A stretch of DNA of 36,804 bases, taken from assembly GCA_023819665.1 (NCBI GenBank), contig JAMWCP010000005.1:1-36804 (forward strand). The letters are read 5' to 3'. The position numbers and the translations under genes are program-made. The notes beneath the pieces are model-generated. The model was not told the origin of the DNA. It saw nothing but the letters and a program-made list of their open reading frames with translations, and searched no databases. Shown piece by piece: positions 16,833 through 25,160 of this stretch (the stretch's first letter is position 1; each line of letters begins with the position of its first letter). This DNA comes from Candidatus Omnitrophota bacterium (GTDB lineage: Bacteria; Omnitrophota; Gorgyraeia; Gygaellales; JAMWCP01).

Positions 16833-18950
16833 ATGTATAAAATTATATTTTTAATTCTATTAATATTAATTTTATTTATCCCATTTTTTCTTTATGCTCA
16901 AGATATAAAAGAACCAATTATTGTTAATGGCGACAGAGTAGAATACTCAACAGACAAAAGAGAAGTAGTCGCTGAAGGTAATGTTTCAGTTGTATACAAG
17001 GATGTAAAACTTACCTGTAAAAAAATAAAGGTTGATCTTTATACACAAGAGGCAGTTGCTGAAGGCGATGTATGTATAAAAGATACACAGGGTTTAATTT
17101 ATGCAGAAAAGATGAAATATAACTTTTCTCAAAAAACAGGAGAAATTATAAAAGCAAAAGTAGAATTTACTCCCTATTATGGAAAAGGAGAAATTACGCA
17201 GAGACTATCAGAGGATCAATATAAAATAATAAACGGTTATGTTACTACTTGTGATTTAGATAGGCCGCATTATCGGATCTCTTCGAAAAATATACATATT
17301 TATCCTGAAAATAAAATAGTAGGTGAAGGAGTAAAATTACATTTAGGGGATATTCCTTTTTTCTATTTGCCTTATTATGCACATAGCTTAAAAGTTCCTT
17401 TTATGCATGTGAGATTTATCCCCGGCAAAAGTAGGGATTGGGGAGAATACTTACTTTCTGCGTGGAGACTAAATTTAACGCCGAATCAGACAGCAAGAAT
17501 TTACTTGGATTATCGTTCAAGATTAGGTATTGCAGAAGGCTTTGGTTTAAACTATGTTTTAAACAATCTAGGTAGAGGAGATTACAAATTTTATTATACC
17601 CAAGAACGTACACGAAGGTTGCCTCAACCGACACCCGCAGAATTTGAACGTTATCTTGTGCGTTTAAGACATAACTGGGATATTAATGCTAAAACAAATG
17701 CAATTTTGGAATTTAATAAAATAAAGGACACAAAAAGAATGGTTTTAGGTACAGAGCATCATTTTCTTAAAGATTATTTTTATCGTGAATACGAAAAGGA
17801 AAGTCAACCAAAAACATATCTTTCGGTGAATCAAAATTTTCCTAATTCATCTTTGAATCTTCTAATTCAAAAACGTATAAATCCTTGGTACACACACCAG
17901 TATATGGTTCCTGATGAAAAATTACCTCAAATTTCTTACAACTTACTTTCTTTTCCGTTAGGAATTAACAATCTTTATCTTAACAATCGTATTCAGTTGG
18001 CTAACCTTTTAAATAAAGAGGCATCGCCTTCAGCTCAAGACGATAACGTAGTAAGATTTGATATATATAATCAGATATTTATCCCTACCAAATTATCTAT
18101 TTTTAACATTAATCCTTTTATTGCCATTAGAGAAACTTATTATTCTAAAGATAAAGAAGGAAACTCACTCGATCCACGTACAGTATTCTATACAGGTTTA
18201 GATATGAATACATATTTTTATCGGATATTTAATTATTCTAATAATTTTTTTGAAATATATAGAATAAAACACAGTATTAATCCTAATGTAAAATATCTTT
18301 ATAATCATCGACCAACTATTCCCTCCAGTAAACTTCAAATATTTGATGAGGTTGACAATATCGAATCTAACCATAAGTTAAATTTAGAATTGATTAACAA
18401 ATTCCAGACTCAAAGAAATAATAAGATTATAGACTTTGCTATTTTTAGAATAAATACGGACTATAATTTAAAAAGAAATACCTCTGTCCATAAAGGACTA
18501 GCGGATTTTCTTACGGAGATAGAATTAATCCCTTTTTCCTGGTTAAGAATAGAAACAGATAATATTTATGATCCAAAACAGGATAATTTTGAGATAGTAA
18601 ATTTTGATTTAACTGCAAAGTTAGGGGAAAATCGATCTTTGGGTTTAGGACATCGTTATGAAAGAAAGGGAGGTAAAGAATTAACTACAGAATTCAACTG
18701 GTATTTTAATCCTAAATGGAAAGCACGGATTTATGAGCGTTATCAATTTGCTGATGTAAAAATCAAAGGACTAAAAGAACAAGAATACAGTATTTCACGT
18801 GATTTACATTGTTGGATAATGGATTTTATATACAACATAAGCAAAGATCATGGCCATACATTCTGGTTTGTTTTCAGATTGAAGGCTTTTCCGGCAATAG
18901 AGATTGAGCTTGAACAGTCATACCGATCCCCAAAACAAAACACTGAATAA
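16833..18950 (+). CDS. lptD: LPS assembly outer membrane protein LptD
   Basis: Outer-membrane beta-barrel that inserts lipopolysaccharide at the cell surface together with LptE. The first ~22 residues are a signal peptide (MYKIIFLILLILILFIPFFLYAQ). Residues ~25-140 form the periplasmic OstA/LptA-like jellyroll: VNGDRVEYSTDKREVVAEGNVSVVYKDVKLTCKKIKVD and EAVAEGDVCIKDTQGLIYAEKMKYNF. From ~155 to the end alternate aromatic/polar strands typical of the barrel domain (IPFFYLPYYAHSLK, DWGEYLLSAWRLNLTPNQTARIYLDYRSR). At 705 residues it is a little shorter than the E. coli protein. The presence of LptD is the main evidence that the organism has an LPS-bearing outer membrane. Its neighbour ugd supplies UDP-glucuronate, a common LPS or capsule precursor. 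Confidence 0.88.
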   Translation: MYKIIFLILLILILFIPFFLYAQDIKEPIIVNGDRVEYSTDKREVVAEGNVSVVYKDVKLTCKKIKVDLYTQEAVAEGDVCIKDTQGLIYAEKMKYNFSQKTGEIIKAKVEFTPYYGKGEITQRLSEDQYKIINGYVTTCDLDRPHYRISSKNIHIYPENKIVGEGVKLHLGDIPFFYLPYYAHSLKVPFMHVRFIPGKSRDWGEYLLSAWRLNLTPNQTARIYLDYRSRLGIAEGFGLNYVLNNLGRGDYKFYYTQERTRRLPQPTPAEFERYLVRLRHNWDINAKTNAILEFNKIKDTKRMVLGTEHHFLKDYFYREYEKESQPKTYLSVNQNFPNSSLNLLIQKRINPWYTHQYMVPDEKLPQISYNLLSFPLGINNLYLNNRIQLANLLNKEASPSAQDDNVVRFDIYNQIFIPTKLSIFNINPFIAIRETYYSKDKEGNSLDPRTVFYTGLDMNTYFYRIFNYSNNFFEIYRIKHSINPNVKYLYNHRPTIPSSKLQIFDEVDNIESNHKLNLELINKFQTQRNNKIIDFAIFRINTDYNLKRNTSVHKGLADFLTEIELIPFSWLRIETDNIYDPKQDNFEIVNFDLTAKLGENRSLGLGHRYERKGGKELTTEFNWYFNPKWKARIYERYQFADVKIKGLKEQEYSISRDLHCWIMDFIYNISKDHGHTFWFVFRLKAFPAIEIELEQSYRSPKQNTE

Positions 18951-18960
18951 AAGGATAAAA

Positions 18961-20250
18961 ATGGAAATTTCCATTATTGGAGCAGGTTATGTAGGTTTAG
19001 TTACAGCAAGTTGTCTCGCAGAGCTAGGTAATAATGTCATATGTGTAGATAATGATTTAAAGAAAGTTAAGAAACTGAAGAATCAGATCATTCCCATATA
19101 TGAACCGGGATTGGAAGAGTTAGTTAAAAAAAATATAAAAAGAAAAAGGCTTCATTTTTCATCCGATATAAAAGAAGCGGTAGATAAAACCGAAGTTATC
19201 TTTATTGCAGTAGGTACTCCCCGAAATGAAGACGGGGATGCTGACTTAACAGGTATAGAAAAGGTAGCAACCCAGATTGCTAAGAATCTTAGAACTTACC
19301 GTCTTATAGTAGAAAAATCAACTGTTCCTGTAGAAACAGGTGAATGGGTTAAGAGAACAATCAATATAAACGCTCCTTATCAGATAGATTTTGATGTCGC
19401 ATCTAATCCCGAATTTTTAAGAGAAGGTTCAGCCATTCATGATTTTATGCATCCGGATAGAATCGTAATAGGAGTGGAGTCTGAAAGAGCAAAAAATATT
19501 TTACTTAAAATATATAAGCCTATAAAAGCGCCTATTTTAGTTACAGATATAAAGAGCGCTGAACTTATAAAACATGCTTCTAATTCGTTTTTGGCAACTA
19601 AGATATCATTTATTAATGCGATTGCTAATATCTGTGAAAGAATAGGGGCTGATGTAGTAAAAGTTGCCGAAGGAATAGGACTGGATAAAAGAATCGGTAA
19701 AGATTTCTTAAAAGCAGGTGCAGGTTATGGAGGTTCGTGTTTACCTAAAGATTTGGATGCTTTTATAAAAATAGCAGAGAAGTTAAATTATAATTTTGAG
19801 CTATTGAAGATAGTTAAAAAAATAAACGAAGAACAGAAAAAAAATATAATAAAGAAGCTATCCGAGTCTTTATGGATACTTAAAGGCAAAACGATAGGGA
19901 TCTTAGGTCTTACCTTTAAACCAAATACAGATGATATAAGAAATGCCGTCTCTCTTGATATTATTTCAGAACTAATAAAAGAGGGGGTTTATATTAAAGC
20001 ATACGACCCACAAGGTATGCCAAAGGTTCGTAATATCTTTAAAGACTTAAAGTTATCCCTCAATCCTTATGAAGTAGCCAAAGACAGTGATTGCCTTTTA
20101 ATTATGACTGAATGGAATGAGTTTAAAAAATTAGACTTTCATCGTATTAAAAAACTAATGAAACAACCATTGATATTTGACGCACGCAATATGTTTGAGC
20201 CAGAAATAATTAAAAAACATGGTTTTCGTTATATAGGAATAGGAAGATAA
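18961..20250 (+). CDS. ugd: UDP-glucose 6-dehydrogenase
   Basis: Oxidises UDP-glucose to UDP-glucuronate with two NAD+. The track start (18904) lies inside lptD; the ATG at 18961 gives the canonical N-terminus MEISIIGAGYVGLVTASCLAELG, with AAAGG-type purines ahead of it, and 429 residues. Seen: the NAD loop GAGYVGL (7-13), FIAVGTPRNEDGDADL (~81-96), VEKSTVPVETGE (~117), EFLREGSAIHDFMHPDRIVIG (~151-171), Lys204 in ELIKHASN, and the catalytic Cys260 in AGYGGSCLPKDLDAF, followed by GLTFKPNTDDIRNA. Its product is the substrate of the UDP-xylose synthase encoded at 23771, so both likely serve the same surface polysaccharide. Confidence 0.96.
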   Translation: MEISIIGAGYVGLVTASCLAELGNNVICVDNDLKKVKKLKNQIIPIYEPGLEELVKKNIKRKRLHFSSDIKEAVDKTEVIFIAVGTPRNEDGDADLTGIEKVATQIAKNLRTYRLIVEKSTVPVETGEWVKRTININAPYQIDFDVASNPEFLREGSAIHDFMHPDRIVIGVESERAKNILLKIYKPIKAPILVTDIKSAELIKHASNSFLATKISFINAIANICERIGADVVKVAEGIGLDKRIGKDFLKAGAGYGGSCLPKDLDAFIKIAEKLNYNFELLKIVKKINEEQKKNIIKKLSESLWILKGKTIGILGLTFKPNTDDIRNAVSLDIISELIKEGVYIKAYDPQGMPKVRNIFKDLKLSLNPYEVAKDSDCLLIMTEWNEFKKLDFHRIKKLMKQPLIFDARNMFEPEIIKKHGFRYIGIGR

Positions 20251-20255
20251 TAAAA

Positions 20256-20690
20256 AGAAAAGAGATAAAGACATTACAAGTTTATAGAGATGAACGGCAA
20301 AGATCAACTGAAATACTACATTGCGATAATAAAATTTTTAAATGATTTGGACAAGTATATATAATTACCGCTTTCTCGGCAATGGTAATAACATGGCATT
20401 ACTATAAAAAACAGTACAATTACTTTACCTATCTAGAGGGAAAGATCAGCCGTGCGCTTTATGATTCTAGAAAAGAACCTTCTACATTTTCAGAAATCGA
20501 TGAATTTATATTAAGTATTGATAAAGATAAACCGAAGCTCCTCTGCATAGTACCTCAATTTTATCATGGCTTCAAATGTATCTCTAAAGAAGAGGCGATA
20601 GTAATAAATATTCCTACCTGCCCCTACAATAAAGATAAGCCTGATGAATATCGTCTGACTCCTTATAGTAATGATATTTCTTATGATTGA
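20256..20690 (+). pseudogene. Decayed RmlC-like dTDP-4-dehydrorhamnose 3,5-epimerase family gene
   Basis: The track shows only the part after ATG 20382 (MVITWHYYKKQYNYFTYLEGK), but the same frame continues upstream as IKTLQVYRDERQRSTEILHCDNKIFK, then TGA (20343-20345), then FGQVYIITAFSA. This is the standard N-terminus of short RmlC-like epimerases (compare [13 protein letters not shown]...[12 protein letters not shown] in the intact paralogue at 24711), interrupted by a stop where a Lys or Arg is expected. No ATG/GTG/TTG start precedes it in frame. The remainder keeps cupin features (YHGFKCISKEEAIVINIP, PDEYRL) but has lost the usual PPGVYHG (here VPQFYHG). The final TGA falls where this family usually has Trp (SYD-stop for PYDW). 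Other TGAs in the window end intact genes, so recoding is unlikely. I call it a pseudogene; a shortened product from 20382 cannot be excluded. Confidence 0.8.
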
Positions 20691-21447
20691 GAGATCTAAT
20701 CAAGAGAGTATTGAAAAATTAAAAGGTGTAATACTGGCAGGAGGTTTAGGAAGTCGTCTCGAACCTCTTACAAGAATTATTAACAAACATCTACTCCCTA
20801 TATGGAACAAACCAATGATATGTTATCCTTTAATGACGCTAGTAGAAGCAGGGATAAAAGATATTATGATTGTCACAGGAGGGAATAATGCGGGAGATTT
20901 TTTAAAACTTTTAGGAAACGGTAAAGAATTTGGTTTAAAACATCTTTATTATACCTATCAGAAAGAAGAAAAAGGGATTGCTGATGCTTTAAGTTACGCT
21001 GAAGATTTTGCAAAAGACTCAAGAATAGTAGTGATATTAGGAGATAACATTATAGAAGAACCTATTAAAAAATATATTAAACGTTTTTTAAAACAACCGA
21101 AAGGGGCAAGGATACTCATAAAAAAAGTAGATAATCCTCAAAGATTTGGGGTGCTACAATTAAAGGGTAAAAAGATAATTTCTATAGAAGAAAAACCAAA
21201 GAAGCCAAAATCAAATTACATAGTTACAGGAATATATATGTACGATAAAGATGTCTTTGATATAATTAAAAACCTCAAACCTTCTCGAAGGAATGAGCTT
21301 GAAATTACTGATGTAAACAATGTTTATTTAAATAATGGTCTTCTTGAATATGATATTCTTGATGGTTTTTGGACTGACTGTGGAACATTTGAGTCATTGT
21401 TAAGAGCGAATAATTTGATAGCAGATAAATACTATAAAAAAAGATGA
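20683..21447 (+). CDS. rmlA: Glucose-1-phosphate thymidylyltransferase (RmlA-like)
   Basis: Makes dTDP-glucose from dTTP and glucose 1-phosphate, the entry to dTDP-rhamnose. The start is uncertain: the track uses ATG 20671; ATG 20683 (MIERSNQESIEKLKGVILAGG) overlaps the stop of the decayed gene and keeps the extension before KGVILAGG short. Motifs: LAGGLGSRLEPLTRIINKHLLPIWNKPMICYPLM (nucleotide loop and Lys), IVTGGNNAGDFLKLLGNGKEFGL, VILGDNIIEEP (metal Asp), RFGVLQLKGKKIISIEEKPKKPKSNYIVTGIYMYD, and FWTDCGTFESLLRAN. At ~254 residues it belongs to the shorter RmlA-like thymidylyltransferases that lack the C-terminal allosteric helices of E. coli RmlA. It overlaps rmlB by 4 bases. Confidence 0.88.
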   Translation: MIERSNQESIEKLKGVILAGGLGSRLEPLTRIINKHLLPIWNKPMICYPLMTLVEAGIKDIMIVTGGNNAGDFLKLLGNGKEFGLKHLYYTYQKEEKGIADALSYAEDFAKDSRIVVILGDNIIEEPIKKYIKRFLKQPKGARILIKKVDNPQRFGVLQLKGKKIISIEEKPKKPKSNYIVTGIYMYDKDVFDIIKNLKPSRRNELEITDVNNVYLNNGLLEYDILDGFWTDCGTFESLLRANNLIADKYYKKR

Positions 21448-22391
21448 CACTTTTAGTTACAGGCGGGGCAGGTTTTATTGGTTCACATTTTATACGGTTT
21501 ATATTAAAAAGATACCCTTCTTATAAAATAGTTAATTTAGATAAACTTACACATGCTTCAAATCTTAAAAATTTAGAAGAGATAAAAAATAACCCTCATT
21601 ATAGATTTATAAAAGCAGATATCTGTGATTATAAAAAAGTAGAAAGAATAATTAAAATATGCGATGTAGTAGTCAATTTTGCTGCCTTTACACATGTAGA
21701 TAGAGCAATTCAAGAACCAGATGAATTCATCCGTACAAATATCTATGGAGTATATGTTTTGTTAGAATTAACTAAGAAGTATAAAATAAAAAGGTTTGTA
21801 CAGATTTCTACAGATGAAGTATATGGGAGTATAAAAAAAGGTTTTGCTAATGAAGAAACCGCTCTCAATCCTTCTAACCCTTATTCTGCTACGAAAGCCA
21901 GTGCGGATCATCTTACGCGTGCTTATTTTTTAACTTACGGACTAGATACAGTTATCACTCGTAGTTGTAATAATTTTGGTCCTAATCAATTCCCCGATAA
22001 GATTATACCCTTTTTTATTATAAGTGCTTTAAAAAATAGACACTTACCTCTTTATGGAAAGGGGTTAAATATACGGGATTGGTTGTATGTTTTGGATAAC
22101 TGTTCTGCCATCGATATAGTTCTACACAAAGGTGTAAAAGGTCAAATTTATAATATCTCTGGTGGTAATGAAATATCCAATCTCAAACTTACTCATCTTA
22201 TTCTGAATAAGTTAAATAAGCCTCTCTCTTTAATAAAATATGTTTCGGATAGACCCGGACACGATTTTCGTTATGCTATGGATTCCAAAAAGATACGCAC
22301 CTTAGGTTGGAAACCTTTTTACAGTTTTAATGAAGCATTGGATATCACTATAAAATGGTATAAGGATAATCTTAATTATTTTTATGAATAA
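21444..22391 (+). CDS. rmlB: dTDP-glucose 4,6-dehydratase
   Basis: Second step of dTDP-rhamnose synthesis; extended short-chain dehydrogenase with NAD(H). 315 residues. NAD loop [10 protein letters not shown] (6-15), AAFTHVDRAIQEPDEFIRTNIYG (~80-102), the catalytic Thr-Asp-Glu in STDEVYGS (Thr123, Asp124, Glu125), YxxxK as PYSATKAS (Tyr147, Lys151), the substrate segment TRSCNNFGPNQFPDKIIPFFI, NIRDWLYVLDNCSAI and DRPGHDFRYAMDSKKIRTLGW. The Asp-Glu pair separates it from plain 4-epimerases. It follows rmlA by ATGA overlap, and its stop overlaps the ATG of the decayed dehydrogenase. Confidence 0.95.
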   Translation: MTLLVTGGAGFIGSHFIRFILKRYPSYKIVNLDKLTHASNLKNLEEIKNNPHYRFIKADICDYKKVERIIKICDVVVNFAAFTHVDRAIQEPDEFIRTNIYGVYVLLELTKKYKIKRFVQISTDEVYGSIKKGFANEETALNPSNPYSATKASADHLTRAYFLTYGLDTVITRSCNNFGPNQFPDKIIPFFIISALKNRHLPLYGKGLNIRDWLYVLDNCSAIDIVLHKGVKGQIYNISGGNEISNLKLTHLILNKLNKPLSLIKYVSDRPGHDFRYAMDSKKIRTLGWKPFYSFNEALDITIKWYKDNLNYFYE

Positions 22392-22829
22392 AGTTGTTAA
22401 TAATCTAAAAAGAAAATATACACATCTTGCAAAAAATAACAATTGTAGGATTAGGCTATCTCGGATTATACCGTGCTTTAAGTTTTGTAAAAAAGAATTT
22501 TTATGTTTTGGTTATAGATGTAGATATGGATCGGATAAAAAATATAAAGCAATTGTTTTAGAAAGATATGGGTTAAAATATATGAATTAACTACGTTAGC
22601 TTATAAGATGAAATAGATATTTTGGGAAGCAACTGAGGCAGCTAAAAACCGTTTGGTTTTCCTTTTTATCCAGGAAGGGGCGGGAGAAACTGTATACCTA
22701 AAGATCCTCTCTATCTTTATGTGTGTTAATATTAATTGATCACTCATGTATATATACTATAACCTTATTTTAAAAAATACTTTTCTTATATTTGATACAC
22801 GCAATGTTTATAATAATATAAAAAGATAA
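22384..22829 (+). pseudogene. Decayed WbpA/WecC-type UDP-N-acetylhexosamine 6-dehydrogenase
   Basis: The track lists a 68-residue ORF (22384-22590) that looks meaningless after its first ~17 residues. In the +1 frame from 22433 the sequence reads KITIVGLGYLGLYRALSFVKKNFYVLVIDVDMDRIKN, the NAD-binding N-terminus of a UDP-GlcNAc/ManNAc dehydrogenase; the shift sits on an A6 run (22431-22436). Then, after an apparent large deletion, 22581-22652 reads YELTTLAYKMK-stop-IFWEATEAAKNR; shifted again from 22652, FGFPFYPGRGGRNCIPKDPLYLYV, the catalytic GGHCIPxDP region with Cys at 22691; finally LIFDTRNVYNNIKR-stop ends at 22829, the family's C-terminus. About a third of a normal ~1.3 kb gene remains. 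The next gene starts on the base after the remnant's stop, as expected for a former wbpA-epimerase operon pair. Confidence 0.88.
22736..22763 (+). promoter_or_regulatory. Possible promoter inside the decayed dehydrogenase
   Basis: TTGATC (22736-22741), 16-base spacer, TATAAC (22758-22763), 67 bases before the epimerase ATG (22830). If real it could keep the downstream genes expressed after the upstream gene decayed. Weak, as AT-rich remnants give such matches by chance. Confidence 0.25.
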
Positions 22830-23792
22830 ATGGTAAAAAAAATCGCCTTAGTTACAGGAGGAGCAGGTTTTATCGGTTCACATTTGGTAGAATACCTACT
22901 AAAGAATAATTTCTATGTAAGGGTTTTGGATAATTTTTATACAGGCAAAAAAGAAAATATAGAAAGTTTTGTTAAGAAAATTGAATTGATTCATGGTGAT
23001 ATACGCAATAAAAATATCTGTCTTATGGCAACTAAAAACGTCGATTATGTCTTTCATCAGGCTGCTTTAAGGAGCGTTCCAGGGTCTTTTAGAGATCCTA
23101 AAGATTATAATGAAGTTAATATAGAAGGGACCCTTAATATGCTGGAGGCTTCTCTAAAAAATAAAGTAAAATGTTTTGTTTTTGCCTCATCCTCATCTAT
23201 CTATGGAGAGGCAAAAAAATTCCCCGAAAAGGAAACAGATTATCCCTCTTTGGTTTCTCCTTATGGTTTAACTAAATTAACCGGAGAATATTACTGTCGA
23301 ATATTTTCTTTAAATTATGGGTTAAAAACAGTGTGTCTACGTTATTTTAATGTCTTTGGAGAACGTCAATCATTAGACGATGAGTATGCTATAGTAATAC
23401 CTAAATTTATAAATTGTTTAATTAGAGATCTTCCTCCTCCCATATATGGAGATGGTTATCAATCAAGAGATTTTATATATATAGAGAATGTAGTAAAGGC
23501 AAATATTCTAGCCATTAAAAATATAAATAACTATCGTCCAGGAGATGTATTTAATATTGGGAGTGGGAAAAGTTATACTATACTAGAATTAGTCAAATTT
23601 TTAAATATAATATTAAATAAAAATATTAAACCTATATTCTTAGAAAAAAGAGCGGGCGATGTTTTTAAGACTCAAGCAGATATAAGTTTAGCAAAAACAA
23701 AACTAATGTATATTCCAACGGTAAATTTTGTAACCGGCTTAAGAAGAACCGTAAAATATTTTAAGGAAAAATGGCAAAAAGAGTGGCGGTAA
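22830..23792 (+). CDS. NAD-dependent epimerase, UDP-GlcNAc 4-epimerase-like (WbpP type)
   Basis: Extended SDR enzyme of 320 residues, predicted to invert C4 of a UDP-sugar. Seen: [50 protein letters not shown] (WbpP proteins have HQAALGSVPRS here), [16 protein letters not shown] (catalytic Ser), [13 protein letters not shown] (YxxxK), [25 protein letters not shown] and [18 protein letters not shown]. The HQAA-SVP and FNVFGxRQ-Y-AVIPKF patterns favour the WbpP (UDP-GlcNAc/GalNAc) group over plain GalE. The decayed WbpA-like gene immediately upstream supports this, since WbpA and WbpP-type enzymes act together on UDP-HexNAc. UDP-glucose/galactose as substrate remains possible. It overlaps the next gene by 22 bases. 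Confidence 0.82.
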   Translation: MVKKIALVTGGAGFIGSHLVEYLLKNNFYVRVLDNFYTGKKENIESFVKKIELIHGDIRNKNICLMATKNVDYVFHQAALRSVPGSFRDPKDYNEVNIEGTLNMLEASLKNKVKCFVFASSSSIYGEAKKFPEKETDYPSLVSPYGLTKLTGEYYCRIFSLNYGLKTVCLRYFNVFGERQSLDDEYAIVIPKFINCLIRDLPPPIYGDGYQSRDFIYIENVVKANILAIKNINNYRPGDVFNIGSGKSYTILELVKFLNIILNKNIKPIFLEKRAGDVFKTQADISLAKTKLMYIPTVNFVTGLRRTVKYFKEKWQKEWR

Positions 23793-24736
23793 TTACCGGG
23801 GGAGCAGGATTTATTGGTTCTCATCTCTGTGAAAGATTAGTCATGGAAGGTTTTAAAATTATATGTTTAGATAACCTTAGCACAGGAAAAATAGAAAATA
23901 TTCAATCTTTATTAAAAAACAGGGGTTTTCAGTTTATAAAATATGATGTTACTAAATCCATTAAGATTAAAGGTAAAATAGATTATGTATTACATTTTGC
24001 ATCGCCTGCGTCGCCAAAAGATTATCTTAGATTACCTATTCAAACATTAAAGGTAGGTTCATTAGGAACATACAACACTTTAGGTTTAGCAAAAGAAAAA
24101 AGAGCAAAGTTTTTACTTGCTTCTACCTCCGAAGTCTATGGAGATCCATTAGTGCACCCACAGAGTGAAGAGTATTGGGGTAATGTAAATCCGATTGGCC
24201 TCCGAGGAGTATACGATGAAGCAAAACGTTTTTCCGAAGCAATGACAATGGCATATCATCGCGTACATAAAATAGATACAAAAATAGCACGTATTTTTAA
24301 CACTTATGGAGAAAAGATGCGTTTAGACGATGGTAGGGTGATTCCAAATTTTATCTCTCAGGCATTATCTCACCGACCTTTAACTGTTTATGGTAAAGGA
24401 AATCAAACACGTTCTTTCTGTTATATATCTGACCTAATAGAAGGGATTTTTAGGCTTATATTGTCTAATATAAATGAACCTATTAATTTAGGTAATCCTG
24501 TAGAGTATAAAATTTTAGAATTAGCAGAATTGATAATAAAATTAACGCAGAGTAAGAGCAGAATTATTTTTAAGGAATTACCTGTTGATGATCCTTCACG
24601 GAGAAAACCCGATATAAAGACGGCAAAGAGGTTATTAAAATGGCAACCAAAAATTATGCTACAGGAAGGGCTAATTAAAACTATTAATTGGTTCAAAAAG
24701 GAGATAAAAAATGATCGAAGGAGTAAAATTTGTTGA
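23771..24736 (+). CDS. uxs: UDP-glucuronate decarboxylase (UDP-xylose synthase)
   Basis: Converts UDP-glucuronate to UDP-xylose; SDR family, 321 residues. The highly characteristic UXS motifs are all visible: [17 protein letters not shown] (NAD loop), [35 protein letters not shown] (~78-112), [17 protein letters not shown] (~116-132), [27 protein letters not shown] (catalytic Tyr/Lys in YDEAK; most UXS have CYDEGK), [24 protein letters not shown] and [17 protein letters not shown]. No transmembrane leader is present, so it is the soluble type. The substrate is made by ugd at 18961 in the same cluster. Start ATG lies 22 bases inside the epimerase gene. Confidence 0.93.
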   Translation: MAKRVAVITGGAGFIGSHLCERLVMEGFKIICLDNLSTGKIENIQSLLKNRGFQFIKYDVTKSIKIKGKIDYVLHFASPASPKDYLRLPIQTLKVGSLGTYNTLGLAKEKRAKFLLASTSEVYGDPLVHPQSEEYWGNVNPIGLRGVYDEAKRFSEAMTMAYHRVHKIDTKIARIFNTYGEKMRLDDGRVIPNFISQALSHRPLTVYGKGNQTRSFCYISDLIEGIFRLILSNINEPINLGNPVEYKILELAELIIKLTQSKSRIIFKELPVDDPSRRKPDIKTAKRLLKWQPKIMLQEGLIKTINWFKKEIKNDRRSKIC

Positions 24737-25160
24737 GTTAAAAGCAAATGTAGATGAACGTGGTTATCTTATAGAAATTCTTCGTGTATGTGATGAACAT
24801 TTTGTTAAATTTGGCCAGGTTTACTTAGTAGGAAATTTTTCTAAAGGAACTATCCGGGCGTTTCATAAACATAATCAACTTTGGGATTGGTTTTTTATTA
24901 GTCATGGTTCAGCAAAGTTTGTACTTGTAGATGATCGGAAAAACAGTCCTACTTTTAAAAATATAGAAACGTTTATTATCTCTAGTCGTAACCCTGCTTT
25001 ACTCAGTGTACCGCCTGGCGTGTATCATGGCTGGATGTCTTTAGAAGATGATACTCAGATGATAAGTATCGCTAGTGAAGTTTATAATCGTACCTCTCCT
25101 GATGAAGTAAGAATTCCTTATGATTCGTTTGGTGATGTCTGGTCGATAAAACCACGATGA
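24711..25160 (+). CDS. rmlC: RmlC-like dTDP-4-dehydrorhamnose 3,5-epimerase family protein (short form)
   Basis: A 149-residue cupin of the short RmlC-like family; by position between rmlA/rmlB and rmlD it is the candidate 3,5-epimerase of dTDP-rhamnose synthesis. Seen: [25 protein letters not shown] (usual N-terminus), [22 protein letters not shown] (the candidate catalytic His is here; canonical RmlC has RGLHxQ), [20 protein letters not shown], and [18 protein letters not shown]. Canonical RmlC is ~180 residues, so this is shorter and the active-site His context differs. It is a paralogue of the decayed gene at 20256. The ATG lies 26 bases inside uxs, and its stop overlaps rmlD. Function as the epimerase is inferred mostly from context. 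Confidence 0.8.
   Translation: MIEGVKFVELKANVDERGYLIEILRVCDEHFVKFGQVYLVGNFSKGTIRAFHKHNQLWDWFFISHGSAKFVLVDDRKNSPTFKNIETFIISSRNPALLSVPPGVYHGWMSLEDDTQMISIASEVYNRTSPDEVRIPYDSFGDVWSIKPR

Noticed and set aside
18904-18960. Track start of ugd inside lptD
   Set aside because: The extra residues (MSLNSHTDPQNKTLNKRIK) have no family similarity; the Rossmann motif begins right after ATG 18961.
20343-20345. TGA might be a recoded sense codon (Gly/Trp/Sec) in the RmlC-like gene
   Set aside because: TGA ends many intact genes here at the right place (pgk, marC-like, smc, pfkA, gmhA), no SECIS-like hairpin is evident, and the expected residue is Lys/Arg. Decay is simpler.
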